Source of the DNA: an uncultured Lachnospiraceae bacterium
Lineage (GTDB): Bacteria > Bacillota > Clostridia > Lachnospirales > Lachnospiraceae
Length of the DNA: 64,000 bases
Reading direction: 5' to 3'
Assembly (NCBI GenBank): GCA_900550475.1
Contig: URSA01000016.1
Location: 1-64,000, forward strand
This document shows positions 1 to 8,945 of this stretch, one piece after another (position 1 is the first letter of the stretch; every line of letters begins with the position of its first letter). The position numbers and the translations under genes are program-made. A model generated the notes under the pieces. That model worked only from the letters and a program-made list of their open reading frames with translations, did no database searches and was not told where the DNA came from.

Positions 1-52
1 CTTAAAATCCCTCGGTGGCAACACCGTGCCGGTTCAAGTCCGGCTGCCAGCA
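1..52 (+). tRNA. tRNA-Leu(TAA), 3' part (cut by window start)
   Basis: The window opens inside the anticodon loop (CTTAAAA, anticodon TAA). It is followed by the anticodon stem strand, a long variable arm typical of Leu/Ser class II tRNAs, a T arm with GGTTCAAGTCC and the acceptor strand ending in discriminator A at 52. CCA is not encoded. The 5' half lies outside the window. Confidence 0.9.
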
Positions 53-86
53 GTACACGGCTGACACTGGATTCGCCGGAGAATGG

Positions 87-122
87 GAGAAACGTTGTAA
101 AAACAATGTTTCTCTTATTTTA
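87..122 (+). terminator. Rho-independent terminator after tRNA-Leu
   Basis: A 12-bp stem (87-98 with 103-114, one G-T wobble) has an AAAA loop and is followed by a T-rich tract. It sits 35 bases after the tRNA and probably ends its transcript. Confidence 0.7.
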
Positions 123-239
123 TTTGAGCAGTTTTGAATCAAGTGTTGTGATATTCCGTAGAATCGGATAAAATGGAAAGGGAGATGTAGGGAAGAAATT
201 TGATTTATTGTTGACATTGCGATCATTTTGAAGGATGAA

Positions 240-416
240 ATGGACGATATAACAAGGGATAAGTTTATCTGTTGGTCAGCGGAAATGGATCTTCGCTATG
301 ATAAGGTATTTTCAATTGTAGATATATGGGAAAAGAATATAGAAAAATGGGGAAGCGTACTTCCCTTCTATAAAAACGTACAGAGGGAGGGGGTTGTTCT
401 TTGGAAGGCAGCTTAA
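240..416 (+). CDS. Hypothetical 58-aa protein
   Basis: This is a short open frame read from an ATG at 240, with AAGG five bases upstream. A TTG at 228 is an alternative start. The product is polar and Trp/Tyr-containing with no recognised domain. It is included mainly because its end overlaps the start of the next small gene, which in turn overlaps a third, as in a translationally coupled chain. It could also be chance, since the stretch 53-400 holds nothing else recognisable. Confidence 0.3.
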   Translation: MDDITRDKFICWSAEMDLRYDKVFSIVDIWEKNIEKWGSVLPFYKNVQREGVVLWKAA

Positions 417-538
417 AAATCCGATTACGTGGTATGCTTTTTGGAAAATCTCTTTCGTTTGTCTATGACGAGGAAGAGGAAGCCGGGATAGAGCAATATA
501 TGAGGCAGGTGAGAAAAGCATGGAAAGAAGAATCTTAA
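401..538 (+). CDS. Hypothetical 45-aa protein, TTG start
   Basis: This small gene is read from TTG at 401, preceded by a strong purine-rich ribosome binding site (GGGAGGGGG at 386-393 region). The product is basic at the N terminus, with an Asp/Glu-rich middle (YDEEEE) and a C-terminal basic helix. It overlaps the next gene by 19 bases in another frame, which suggests coupled translation. I recognise no family. It may be a small partner of the downstream membrane protein. Confidence 0.55.
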   Translation: MEGSLKIRLRGMLFGKSLSFVYDEEEEAGIEQYMRQVRKAWKEES

Positions 539-1020
539 GCTATCGAAGATACATGGACGAGCTGCTGGAGAAGCTGGAAAAGGCGCAGGGGCTGAAAAAT
601 GGGGAAGGTGCAGGAAAAGAGAAGTCTTGGGCGACAGCGGCAATACGAAACGAGGAAGGACAGGAAAGCGGGACAGCGGAACAAAGAGGACAAGGCGAAA
701 GGAATGTAGATCTGGAGAAATTGAAAAAGGAGCATCTGACGCAGATCGGATTTTTCCAACATGAACGCCTGATTCACTTGATTGTGACGGTTATTTTTGC
801 ACTGATGGAAATGCTGTCATTGATTATGACAATCATGTCAGACGAGCTGTTTCCCATTATATTGACCATTTTGATACTGGTATTGCTGTTGCCGTACATC
901 AGGCATTATTACATATTGGAAAATGAAGTGCAGAAGATGTATGCGCAGTATGACCGGATCAGTCAACTGCAAAACTGCAATTCTGATGTTACGAAGGGAA
1001 GCGACACAAAGAAAGAATAA
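520..1020 (+). CDS. Conserved-looking membrane protein, 166 aa
   Basis: The start ATG has GGTGAG about seven bases upstream. Residues 1-65 are a charged, low-complexity Glu/Lys/Gly-rich segment with coiled-coil character. It is followed by the motif LTQIGFFQHERLIH and two adjacent membrane helices at about residues 85-108 and 110-130, then a charged C-terminal tail. The short loop between the helices points to a hairpin-type membrane anchor with both ends on the same side. The function is unknown. It resembles uncharacterised two-helix membrane proteins common in Clostridia. Confidence 0.75.
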   Translation: MERRILSYRRYMDELLEKLEKAQGLKNGEGAGKEKSWATAAIRNEEGQESGTAEQRGQGERNVDLEKLKKEHLTQIGFFQHERLIHLIVTVIFALMEMLSLIMTIMSDELFPIILTILILVLLLPYIRHYYILENEVQKMYAQYDRISQLQNCNSDVTKGSDTKKE

Positions 1021-1197
1021 CATAACAAGCGTGATGGAATAGACGGAAACAGAGAAATGATGAAGAGACAACAGGGAAAAACAGGAGGAAGACTAGGGGA
1101 AAGAGCAGCGAGCCGAACAGGGGACAAGCAGTAAAACCAACAGAGCAAAAAACCACCCAAACAGAGCGGACTTTCACAGGTTGAGATTTTTGTCAAC

Positions 1198-1226
1198 TTG
1201 TGCAGGGTTCGCTCTTTTTTTATAAT
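1198..1226 (+). promoter_or_regulatory. Predicted sigma-A promoter for the LRR operon
   Basis: TTGTGC (1198-1203) and TATAAT (1221-1226) are separated by exactly 17 bases. The site lies about 75 bases upstream of the chosen ATG at 1300, which argues against reading the coding region from 1198. Confidence 0.6.
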
Positions 1227-1299
1227 ACAATCAATACACTGGCGTTACTGCGGCCATTTGCGGCAAAGGTGTGATGAGACAAAAAGAAAGGGTGAGAAA

Positions 1300-3369
1300 A
1301 TGGAGCGACGCAAACGAAGAAAATGTGTCATGGGAATCGTGCTGGTGTGCGTGGTGCTGGCATTGGCTGCTCCCATGTGCATTCAGGCGGCGGAGCCGAT
1401 CATGCGGATCTATTCGGATTTGTCCCGCAAGGAGAGAAAGGCATTGCTGACCACAACGGGGGGTGTGGATGTAAACAATTACTCCTACACGTTCTACGCC
1501 TTGAATCCGGAGCCGATAGATATCGGACTTCCCGGCAAGTATGGGGATGAGAAGGGAAATACGGTCTACTCGTATTCCAATCCGAAGAGAAAGGCAACCC
1601 GCTATTTTAGAAAACTAAGTAATCAGAATATCCAATACGGCGGAGGCTGGTACCTGGCGTACACAGCCGAAGATGAGGACGGAGTCTACGCGGTCGCAAG
1701 CTACGACGGCACGGCGAGAAATGTGACGGTTCCGAAGGTTCTGGAGGGCTACCCGGTAAGGGGAATCTCCGTTACCAATAACCGCATTTACAGAATCAAC
1801 ATGCAGAATCGTGTGGAGTACATATATGGCTGTCAGTCGGCTTTTTTGCGGTGGCTGGTGGGCTGCGATGCGGTAAAGTACATCGGCAGCCAGGCATTCC
1901 AGAACTGCGTGTCGCTCAAGAAACTGCCCATGATGGAGAATCTGACTACCATAGCCACAGGCGCATTTGAAGGCTGTCTGTCCCTGACGGATATTCCTCT
2001 GGGTGACAATATAGAGAGCATTTCTCCGGATGCCTTCGGGTGGTATGATGTGGTAATCGGGAACTATGATTTTCCGGGAATGAATGATGAATTTTCCTAT
2101 TACGACGGTTTTTTGGATAATGACAGGATTTACGGGGTGACGCTCTATGCGAGGGAGAACTCCCCCACCCACTGGCTCCTGAACAATATGTATGAGTACC
2201 ATTATATAGAAGGAATGGAAACGGAGGAGGTCGAGTTTTTCACCGGGCATGTGTCCTACGGAGATCTGAGCGACTTTACGGGTGTGGAGGAAGAGCCTTA
2301 CAAGGAATCCGGCTGGACGCGCGTTCCCTACTATGACTGGACGAAGGAAGACCAGTCTGCAAAGGACAATACCGGAAATGCGGATACCGGGAACACAGGT
2401 GAGGGGACAGCATCAAAGCCCACTGCAGGTCTGGATGATGAGGCAAAGAGTGCGCTGGATTATTTGCTGGATTTGTTCAAGAAGGGAGCCATTACATTTA
2501 ACGCACTGCTGTTTGCCATGCTGACAATGTTCGGCGTCAAGGTTCCCAACTGGGTGACAAAGAGTCTGGATCAGGCGGATATGAAGGGCTTGGCAGCTTT
2601 CACAAAGAAGTGTGACGGAATGACGGAAGCAGAACGTCTGGATATGCTCAATGTGGCTACCGGATATCTGGGTACTGCCATCGGAGAACTGGAGGATTAT
2701 CTGCCGCGCGGCGGAACACAGTACAGCCTGGCATGTACGGCGCTGGCTTCCCTGATACAGGCCGTCTCGGCTGCAAAGAATGGCCAGTCGCTTGAGGATG
2801 CCATTGCAAGATTTGCAACCAACTTCGGCGGCACCGTGGCATCGGATACGGCGATTAAGATTGCAACCGGCGCCATTGCGGTTCCCGGACTTAAGCTTTC
2901 TCCGATCAAGGGTCTGGGTACATGGGAGACGGTAGTCTCCATAGGACTGGGTGGATCTCAGGCGGGCGATGCGGCGGGCATCACCAGCAATGTGATTCAC
3001 CTGACGGATTTCATGTACGATATCGTGAAGGCGTCGAAGGCTGCGGACACCCGTGCCGCTACGGATATTATCGTGGACAACGCACTGAACAAGGGGACTT
3101 ACGGAACCAACATACAGACTGCGGCACAGCTGCTCGACATTACAAAGAATGATGACTGGGATATGGTTGTCGCAGGAATCCGGGAAATGGGAACCAGAAA
3201 GTTTCTGGAGGGCATCTGCGAGACCGCAAACCATGTTTGTCTGGACAATAACTTTTTTGGTCAGATGAGGGTGAGGGCATTTAAAAATAGCCTCGAGGGC
3301 AAGGTGCTGATGAAGGCATTCAATCTCACCATTCAAAAATTGGAAGAAAAGGGGCTGTTGGATAAATGA
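1300..3369 (+). CDS. Secreted BspA-type leucine-rich-repeat protein, 689 aa
   Basis: The start at 1300 follows a good ribosome binding site (GAAAGGGTGAG) and gives a classical signal peptide: basic MERRKRRK, a hydrophobic core at residues 10-25 and a cleavage region near IQAA (about residue 31). Residues about 140-250 carry LRR_5/BspA-like repeats (for example IGSQAFQNCVSL and IATGAFEGCLSL), the type used in surface adhesion. An acidic Thr/Gly linker (about 380-415) leads to a 270-residue Ala/Gly-rich helical C-terminal region that I do not recognise. Its hydrophobic segments could be membrane-active or buried. It is the first gene of a tight operon, and its stop overlaps the next start by 4 bases. 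The C-terminal half could be an effector or anchoring domain; this is inference. Confidence 0.8.
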   Translation: MERRKRRKCVMGIVLVCVVLALAAPMCIQAAEPIMRIYSDLSRKERKALLTTTGGVDVNNYSYTFYALNPEPIDIGLPGKYGDEKGNTVYSYSNPKRKATRYFRKLSNQNIQYGGGWYLAYTAEDEDGVYAVASYDGTARNVTVPKVLEGYPVRGISVTNNRIYRINMQNRVEYIYGCQSAFLRWLVGCDAVKYIGSQAFQNCVSLKKLPMMENLTTIATGAFEGCLSLTDIPLGDNIESISPDAFGWYDVVIGNYDFPGMNDEFSYYDGFLDNDRIYGVTLYARENSPTHWLLNNMYEYHYIEGMETEEVEFFTGHVSYGDLSDFTGVEEEPYKESGWTRVPYYDWTKEDQSAKDNTGNADTGNTGEGTASKPTAGLDDEAKSALDYLLDLFKKGAITFNALLFAMLTMFGVKVPNWVTKSLDQADMKGLAAFTKKCDGMTEAERLDMLNVATGYLGTAIGELEDYLPRGGTQYSLACTALASLIQAVSAAKNGQSLEDAIARFATNFGGTVASDTAIKIATGAIAVPGLKLSPIKGLGTWETVVSIGLGGSQAGDAAGITSNVIHLTDFMYDIVKASKAADTRAATDIIVDNALNKGTYGTNIQTAAQLLDITKNDDWDMVVAGIREMGTRKFLEGICETANHVCLDNNFFGQMRVRAFKNSLEGKVLMKAFNLTIQKLEEKGLLDK

Positions 3370-4115
3370 TAAAATTTAATATACCTTATGTTGCCGTCAG
3401 CCTGATGGCAGAAAGAGCCGGAATCAAAATAGAAGTGCAGTCACCCATGAACGATTTTCTCGCAAAGTGCGCGGAGCACAGGGAAAAGCTGGGTGCCGAG
3501 AACTGCGAGGCCATGCTTGCGGAGCTTGCGCAGGAAGGTTATATTACGATCAAGGGCAGAAAGATCAGTCTGACCTCCGATATGGGGGCTGTGGTGAAGG
3601 CGCTGTGTGCGCCCAGAGCGTGCATCAGAGTACGTTTCAGACAGGCCGCGGGAAGCGAGCTGTTCCACTACACACCAATTCAGGACAGCTGGATGAAGGT
3701 GACGGAAAGGCAGGGCATTCTCTACTGCGAGTGCCCGGTGCCGGAAAAGATTGTGGAGCTGGAGATCCTGACCAGACTTTCTTCCGCTGCCGAGAGCGGG
3801 GAGAACCTTGTGGAGATCCAGACCTGCACCCGCTCAAAGATCCATGCGACGGTGGTGTCGTGCGGGGAAGAGAATTATCAGGTGCTCACCTACCTGTTGG
3901 GTGAGGAGGAACGCTTTGACCGCCATGACTTCCCCAAGACACAGCAATCCTTGAAGGAAATCTATGAGATTTCCATGGGGCGTGCGACGGGAAAAGAGCC
4001 CGACGACTACAAGAAGATCAACTGGCTGCATGTGGGGCGGGGCGCACTGATCGCCACAGCCGTGTATATCTGCATGGCGGTTTTCAACACCGTGCTGAGA
4101 AATCTGCTGATGTGA
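3366..4115 (+). CDS. Unrecognised protein with C-terminal membrane anchor, 249 aa
   Basis: The gene starts within the stop of the LRR gene (ATGA overlap), so it is translationally coupled to it. The product has no signal peptide. A soluble domain of about 220 residues begins hydrophobic (IPYVAVSLMAERAGI), and a single C-terminal transmembrane segment (about residues 225-246) makes it look tail-anchored in the cytoplasmic membrane. I recognise no family motif. Its strict coupling between a secreted LRR protein and a polytopic membrane protein suggests a partner, chaperone or signalling role in one surface system. Confidence 0.75.
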   Translation: MIKFNIPYVAVSLMAERAGIKIEVQSPMNDFLAKCAEHREKLGAENCEAMLAELAQEGYITIKGRKISLTSDMGAVVKALCAPRACIRVRFRQAAGSELFHYTPIQDSWMKVTERQGILYCECPVPEKIVELEILTRLSSAAESGENLVEIQTCTRSKIHATVVSCGEENYQVLTYLLGEEERFDRHDFPKTQQSLKEIYEISMGRATGKEPDDYKKINWLHVGRGALIATAVYICMAVFNTVLRNLLM

Positions 4116-4128
4116 CGGAGGTGAGAGC

Positions 4129-6222
4129 TTGAGTAAGATAACATTCAAAACAGTAATCAAAAATTTTTTTTACAGCATTGCCAAGAGCTATGAAAAGAAG
4201 CGCTTTTGGAAAAGCCTTTTGGGCAGTATTGCATCGGCGCTTGTGTCGGCAATTCTGACGGCTTATGTGCTGCCGGTATATTTCAGCGTAAACAGCGTCT
4301 GGAATCAGCTTTTCAGCGCCCTGTTCTTCTATCTGATCATTTCCGGCGTCTTTAAGGTGGCGGCTGATATCAGGAGGGGAGGATTCTTCCCCAGATTCGG
4401 GATCACCTGTAAAAAGGTGGTGCTGGGGTTGGGCTCGGGCAGCTTCTCCACGGGCTCCAGGATCGTGCAGGCAGTCATGATGCTGCTTGCGGCAGCGGGT
4501 GCGTTTTTCCTGCCGCCGCTGTTGGGGCTGGCATTGGGACTGACCCTGTTCCTTTCCTCGGTTGCCGCTGAGAACAGCGTTCTTTTAATGGTGGCGGAGG
4601 CCTTTAAGAAAAAGAAGACCGCGCTGCCGGATGCGTCGGGGCCTGTTTCCAAAAGAGGAAAGAATCTGGCGGCAGTGGGCGTCGGCGTGCTGTTCGGCTG
4701 TCTGGTTGCGGTTCTCGTAGGAAGCTTTACCGGGTTCAGGCCGTCAAGTCTTCTGACCGGAACGGCTGCACAGACGGAAACGGAACCGGACGGAAGCTCA
4801 GACAGTGACCGGAACAACGGACAGGGCGGAAAAGATCAAAATGGAAAAGATCAGGACGGAAGCACGCAGCCGGAGAATACGGGCAGCGGCGTTACACTGG
4901 ACGATATAGACCGGACGGCGGAAACTTATACCGCGGATTCTCCCTTTACCCAGAAATTCACACAGGAGGATATGGAATCGGATGACGGGGATGCGGATTA
5001 CTTTTTTCCGCAGGACGGCAGCGGAGACTATCTGATCACCAGCTTTGACGGTGGCGTAAGCTGCACCATGTGGATCTATGATGAAATCGGAGATCTCTGG
5101 GAGGTTCGCGGCAAGAAGCGTTATGAGTCCGAGGAGGCGCTGCTCAGGGAGTACCCGGATGCAGGGGAAAGCTCCTTCAACGAGGAGGGCTATCTGCACG
5201 ACGGCGCGGTTCTCTATTATCTGATGCCGGAGGACGAATTTGCGCTGACCACTCAGGGAAGAGACAAATACACCATGCTGTATCTGGCGTCCCAAGGGTA
5301 TTTTGATTCCTATTATTACTGGTTCTCCGTGCCGTACAATCCCCTTCCTGCGGAGGATGCCGAGGACACAGGCGATATTGGATACCCGGGCGGAGATTAC
5401 AACACAGACGACGGATATGGAGACGACGGATACACTGACGGGAACGACGGTTATGACGACGGCTATAACACCCGGTACAGTGATCTGGAAAACAGCGTGG
5501 TGCGCCTGTTTGAAGGACTTTGCACCATGGCGGGCGGAGATTACGATGCCTTCTGTGAATTGTTCCGCAATATGGACAGCAGCATCATAGACCAGTATTA
5601 CAACATGGAGTACCGGGATATCAGCCAGTTTGAGCATGAAACGCCGATCATCATCGCACAGGATGGAAATTATGCGTTTGCAACGCTGTTGTTCTACACG
5701 GTTCCGGCGGATTATCCCCGGATGGATCTGGACAGCTACGTGATCTCCACCATTGTAAGCTGCGACGACAGCGGGGAGTGGAAGATCGAGTACACGGACG
5801 AGTCTTTGTCCTACCTGCAGGATGAATATCTGCAAGCCATTCACACGGAGGGCGGCTATGATGCCATACAGGATGGACGTCCCTGCGCAAGATTCTGGCT
5901 CTCCTTCGATCTGGACTATGCTGTGACGTTTAGCGGAGCGTTTGTGGGAAGAGTTGTGGAGATGTACCAGTACGACAACGGTGACACGGTCGTGACGCTC
6001 TATTTCTCGAACGGAACGGATGAGACGGTGACAGTGGGAGAAATCCAGAATCTCTGTATCGTGGACGGAGAGAATGTGTTCATGCAGGTGTCAGCGGATA
6101 TTTACAGCACCATAGAACCGGGCTCGGGTCTGCTCTATGAACTGAACGTACCCGCCGACTATGTGGCAAGCTACGGCTTCAGCAGGCCGCGCGTGGAAGA
6201 TTTCAGCTTTACGACAGACTAG
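4129..6222 (+). CDS. Unrecognised membrane protein with acidic extracellular domain, 697 aa
   Basis: A TTG start is preceded by GGAGGTGAG, 13 bases after the previous gene. Residues about 20-190 hold several hydrophobic segments (two near 28-75, two near 110-155, one near 180-202). Next come a Gly/Asp/Gln-rich linker (about 215-260) and a large, very acidic outer domain. That domain contains an Asp/Gly/Tyr run with repeated DDGY (about 420-450) and ends without an anchor. The acidity suggests a calcium-binding or cell-wall-exposed domain, which is inference. The 3' end overlaps the convergent MATE gene by 14 bases. No function can be named from sequence. Confidence 0.75.
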   Translation: MSKITFKTVIKNFFYSIAKSYEKKRFWKSLLGSIASALVSAILTAYVLPVYFSVNSVWNQLFSALFFYLIISGVFKVAADIRRGGFFPRFGITCKKVVLGLGSGSFSTGSRIVQAVMMLLAAAGAFFLPPLLGLALGLTLFLSSVAAENSVLLMVAEAFKKKKTALPDASGPVSKRGKNLAAVGVGVLFGCLVAVLVGSFTGFRPSSLLTGTAAQTETEPDGSSDSDRNNGQGGKDQNGKDQDGSTQPENTGSGVTLDDIDRTAETYTADSPFTQKFTQEDMESDDGDADYFFPQDGSGDYLITSFDGGVSCTMWIYDEIGDLWEVRGKKRYESEEALLREYPDAGESSFNEEGYLHDGAVLYYLMPEDEFALTTQGRDKYTMLYLASQGYFDSYYYWFSVPYNPLPAEDAEDTGDIGYPGGDYNTDDGYGDDGYTDGNDGYDDGYNTRYSDLENSVVRLFEGLCTMAGGDYDAFCELFRNMDSSIIDQYYNMEYRDISQFEHETPIIIAQDGNYAFATLLFYTVPADYPRMDLDSYVISTIVSCDDSGEWKIEYTDESLSYLQDEYLQAIHTEGGYDAIQDGRPCARFWLSFDLDYAVTFSGAFVGRVVEMYQYDNGDTVVTLYFSNGTDETVTVGEIQNLCIVDGENVFMQVSADIYSTIEPGSGLLYELNVPADYVASYGFSRPRVEDFSFTTD

Positions 6223-7567
6223 CGGATCCACGGCAGCTCTTGCGGTAGACGGCGAGGAAATAAATAATCTCTGCAATCGCTGTGATTGCCCATGAAAAGA
6301 CATAAAGCAGATACAGCGACGGAATGGTTTTGAAATAGGCAAAGACTGTGTAGATCCATGTGATACGGAACGCACAGGAGCCCAGAATCACAAGAATGGT
6401 GGGGACAAAGGTTTTGCCCAGTCCCCTTGCCGCCGCGATGGTATTGTCCATGAAGGCGGAGACGCAGTAGCTGAGCGCCATGATCGAGATACGCTTCATG
6501 CCTGCCTCCGCCACGGCTGCCTCGTTGGTAAAGAGGGCAAGGAACGGATGGCGCAGCAGGTAAAGGGCAACGCCCAGAACCAGTCCCATGACGAAAGAAT
6601 AAAGAAGACAGATCAGATAGCTTTTCATGATTCTGTCTTTTTTATTTGCACCGAAATTCTGCGCAATGAAGCTTGCACAGGCGGTGTAGAAGGCAGCCAT
6701 CATATCGTAGACCAGAGGATCTGCGTTTGCCGCAGCGGAATTGCCCTCCACCATCACATGGTCGAAGGAGTTTACACCGGTCTGGACAAAAAGGTTAGCA
6801 ATGGCAAAAACCGCATACTGGAAAGCGGACGGAAGCCCGATCTTGAGAATGCGGATCAGCTTGTCCGAAACGATCTTAAGTCCGTGGAGTGACACGGAAA
6901 AATCCGCCTCAGTTGTGAGCAAAACCCGAAGGATCAGCACGGCGGACAGATACTGCGAGATAATGCTGGCAAGGGCAACGCCCACCACATCAAGGCGGAA
7001 GACGATGACAAACAGCAGGTTGAGCAGCACATTCAGAACGCCGGAAAACAACAGGTAGTAGAGAGGACGCTTTGTGTCCCCGGCGGCGCTCAGCACGGCA
7101 TTACCGAAGTTATACAGACCCAGGGCGGGCATGCCGAGCAGATAGATGCGCAGATAGAGAAGGGCGTCCGCAAGCAGCTCGTCCTTGGTGTGGATTGCGG
7201 TCAGGATCCATTCAGAGAACAAAATGCCCAGAACGGAGATCAGGATGCCCGCGATCAGGCAGAGCAGCAGGGCGGTATGTACGGTCTCCCTCAGATCCTT
7301 TTTGCTCCTTGAGCCGATATAAAGGGCGGTCAGGGCGTTGACACCGCTGGCAAGCCCAATCAAAAGCCCGGTAAAGAGCGTGATCAGGATGCTGGTGGAG
7401 CCCACGGCGCCCAGCGCGATGGGGCCGGAAAACTTTCCCACCACGGCAATGTCGGACATATTGAACAGCACCTGCAGAATATTGGTGAACATCAAAGGCA
7501 CACTGTAAACGAGTATTTTTTTGAAGAGGGATCCGGTGCATAGATCCATCTCATAATTCTTTTTCAT
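6209..7567 (-). CDS. MATE family multidrug/metabolite efflux protein, 452 aa
   Basis: The MATE/DinF family exports cationic compounds against Na+ or H+. The sequence has the family length and about twelve hydrophobic segments in two similar halves. The N-terminal family signature region is visible (VPLMFTNILQVLFNMSDIAVVG, split by a membrane turn). Ribosome binding upstream is weak (AGGGAAAG about 13 bases away), so the start could instead be the Met seven codons in. It is divergent from the RrF2 gene and converges on the acidic membrane protein. The substrate cannot be told. Confidence 0.9.
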   Translation of the reverse strand: MKKNYEMDLCTGSLFKKILVYSVPLMFTNILQVLFNMSDIAVVGKFSGPIALGAVGSTSILITLFTGLLIGLASGVNALTALYIGSRSKKDLRETVHTALLLCLIAGILISVLGILFSEWILTAIHTKDELLADALLYLRIYLLGMPALGLYNFGNAVLSAAGDTKRPLYYLLFSGVLNVLLNLLFVIVFRLDVVGVALASIISQYLSAVLILRVLLTTEADFSVSLHGLKIVSDKLIRILKIGLPSAFQYAVFAIANLFVQTGVNSFDHVMVEGNSAAANADPLVYDMMAAFYTACASFIAQNFGANKKDRIMKSYLICLLYSFVMGLVLGVALYLLRHPFLALFTNEAAVAEAGMKRISIMALSYCVSAFMDNTIAAARGLGKTFVPTILVILGSCAFRITWIYTVFAYFKTIPSLYLLYVFSWAITAIAEIIYFLAVYRKSCRGSASLS

Positions 7568-7661
7568 GTAGAAATCATCTTTCCCTTCATAGCTGTTTTG
7601 TATTTGCTTGTACTATCATACACCAGTTGTATAAAAAAGCAAGCGGAAACTTCACCTATTC

Positions 7662-7693
7662 ACCTATTGACATAGTAGGTAAATGGGTATAAT
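7662..7693 (+). promoter_or_regulatory. suf promoter with overlapping RrF2 operator candidate
   Basis: TTGACA (7667-7672) is followed by TATAAT (7688-7693, 15-base spacing; TAATAT two bases on gives 17). A near-perfect inverted repeat (ACCTATT ... AGTAGGT, 7662-7680) covers the -35 box. IscR/RrF2 proteins bind such sites and typically autoregulate, so this probably controls the whole suf operon. Operator identity is inferred. Confidence 0.6.
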
Positions 7694-7725
7694 ATGAAGC
7701 GGAAGAAGAGAGGGGGACTGCGGTT

Positions 7726-8193
7726 ATGATGATTTCTACGAAAGGACGCTATGCACTCCGGGTGATGCTGGAGCTGGTAGAGCATGAAGGGGACGGCTTT
7801 ACGCCCTTGAAGGACATTGCCGACAGGCAGGAAATTTCCCTGAAATATCTGGAGAGCATCATGACGATCCTCTCCAAGCAGCATCTTGTGGACGGCGCAA
7901 GCGGCAAGAAGGGCGGCTACCGCCTGTGCAGAAAGCCGGAGGAGTACAGCGTTGGCGAGATCCTCAGGCTGACGGAGGGGACGCTTGCACCGGTATCCTG
8001 TCTTCAATACGGAGCGCAGCCCTGTGAACGGGCGGATATGTGCTATATGCTGCCGGTATGGCAGGGGCTGGAGGATCTGATCAATCAATATTTTGACAAT
8101 ATGACGCTGGCTGATATTTACCAAAACGCCCGAAAGTCCGGGTGTGGGAAAACGCCGGACGAATCAAACAGGACGGAGGAGAGAAGAGCATGA
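7726..8193 (+). CDS. RrF2/IscR-type iron-sulfur-sensing repressor, 155 aa
   Basis: The N-terminal winged helix starts with the family hallmark STKGRYALRVML, and a recognition region follows around residues 28-65. Three cysteines at 92, 100 and 106 match the IscR [2Fe-2S] ligand triad (Cys-x7-Cys-x5-Cys here), so it can probably bind a cluster and sense Fe-S status. It leads the suf operon, its stop overlaps the sufC start (ATGA), and an inverted repeat lies over the promoter. CymR-type regulators share the fold but lack this cysteine cluster. A second ATG directly follows the first, so the start is uncertain by one codon. Confidence 0.9.
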   Translation: MMISTKGRYALRVMLELVEHEGDGFTPLKDIADRQEISLKYLESIMTILSKQHLVDGASGKKGGYRLCRKPEEYSVGEILRLTEGTLAPVSCLQYGAQPCERADMCYMLPVWQGLEDLINQYFDNMTLADIYQNARKSGCGKTPDESNRTEERRA

Positions 8194-8939
8194 GCAAGGA
8201 ATGGGTTCTGGATGCGCAGCATCTGGATGTGAGAGTGGAAGAAAAGGAAATACTGCATGATGTAAGCCTGCAGATCGGAAAAGGGGAGACCCATGTGCTG
8301 ATGGGCCCTAACGGAACGGGAAAATCCACGCTGGGGTATACGCTGATCGGCAATCCCCGCTACGAGGTTTTAAACGGCAGGATTTTGTTTGAGGGGGAGG
8401 ATATCACCGGGCTTCCGGTCAACGAGCGGGCAAAAAAAGGATTGTTCCTCTCGTTCCAGAATCCACTGGAGGTGCCCGGCATCACGCTGAGCGCATTCAT
8501 CAGAAGCGCGCTGGAGCAGAAGACGGGAAGCCGTGTCAGACTGTGGGATTTCAAGAAGGAGCTGGCGGAGAAAATGGAGCTGCTGCAGATGGATCCCTCC
8601 TATGCGGAGAGAGATCTGAATGTGGGCTTTTCCGGCGGTGAGAAAAAGAAAGCGGAAATTTTGCAGATGCTCATGCTGAAGCCGGCACTGGCAATTCTGG
8701 ATGAGACGGATTCCGGTCTGGATGTGGATGCGGTGCGCACGGTGTCGAAGGGAATCGAGGCATACCAGAAGAGCAGCGAGGGCAGCCTTTTGATCATCAC
8801 CCACAGCACCAAGATTTTAGAGGCGCTGCACGTGGATACCACCCATGTGATGGTGGGCGGGCATATTGTAAAGACCGGAGACGGCAGTCTGATCGGGGAG
8901 ATCAACGAGAAGGGCTTTGGTGCATACGAAAACGCTTAG
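8190..8939 (+). CDS. sufC: SufC, ATPase of the SUF Fe-S assembly complex, 249 aa
   Basis: SufC is the ABC-type ATPase that works with SufB and SufD in the cytoplasm to build Fe-S clusters. Visible are Walker A (GPNGTGKST, about residues 36-44), the Q-loop region SFQNPLEVPG, the ABC signature (FSGGEKKKAE) and Walker B with the SufC-typical LAILDETDSGLD. The length fits the family. The start at 8190 is chosen because it overlaps the regulator's stop and follows GGAGGAGAG; an upstream in-frame start would lie inside the regulator gene. Confidence 0.96.
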   Translation: MSKEWVLDAQHLDVRVEEKEILHDVSLQIGKGETHVLMGPNGTGKSTLGYTLIGNPRYEVLNGRILFEGEDITGLPVNERAKKGLFLSFQNPLEVPGITLSAFIRSALEQKTGSRVRLWDFKKELAEKMELLQMDPSYAERDLNVGFSGGEKKKAEILQMLMLKPALAILDETDSGLDVDAVRTVSKGIEAYQKSSEGSLLIITHSTKILEALHVDTTHVMVGGHIVKTGDGSLIGEINEKGFGAYENA

Positions 8940-8945
8940 TGCGGA

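Noticed and set aside
1198..1299. N-terminal extension of the LRR protein
   Set aside because: It would start in the -35 box, has no ribosome binding site and would bury the signal peptide.
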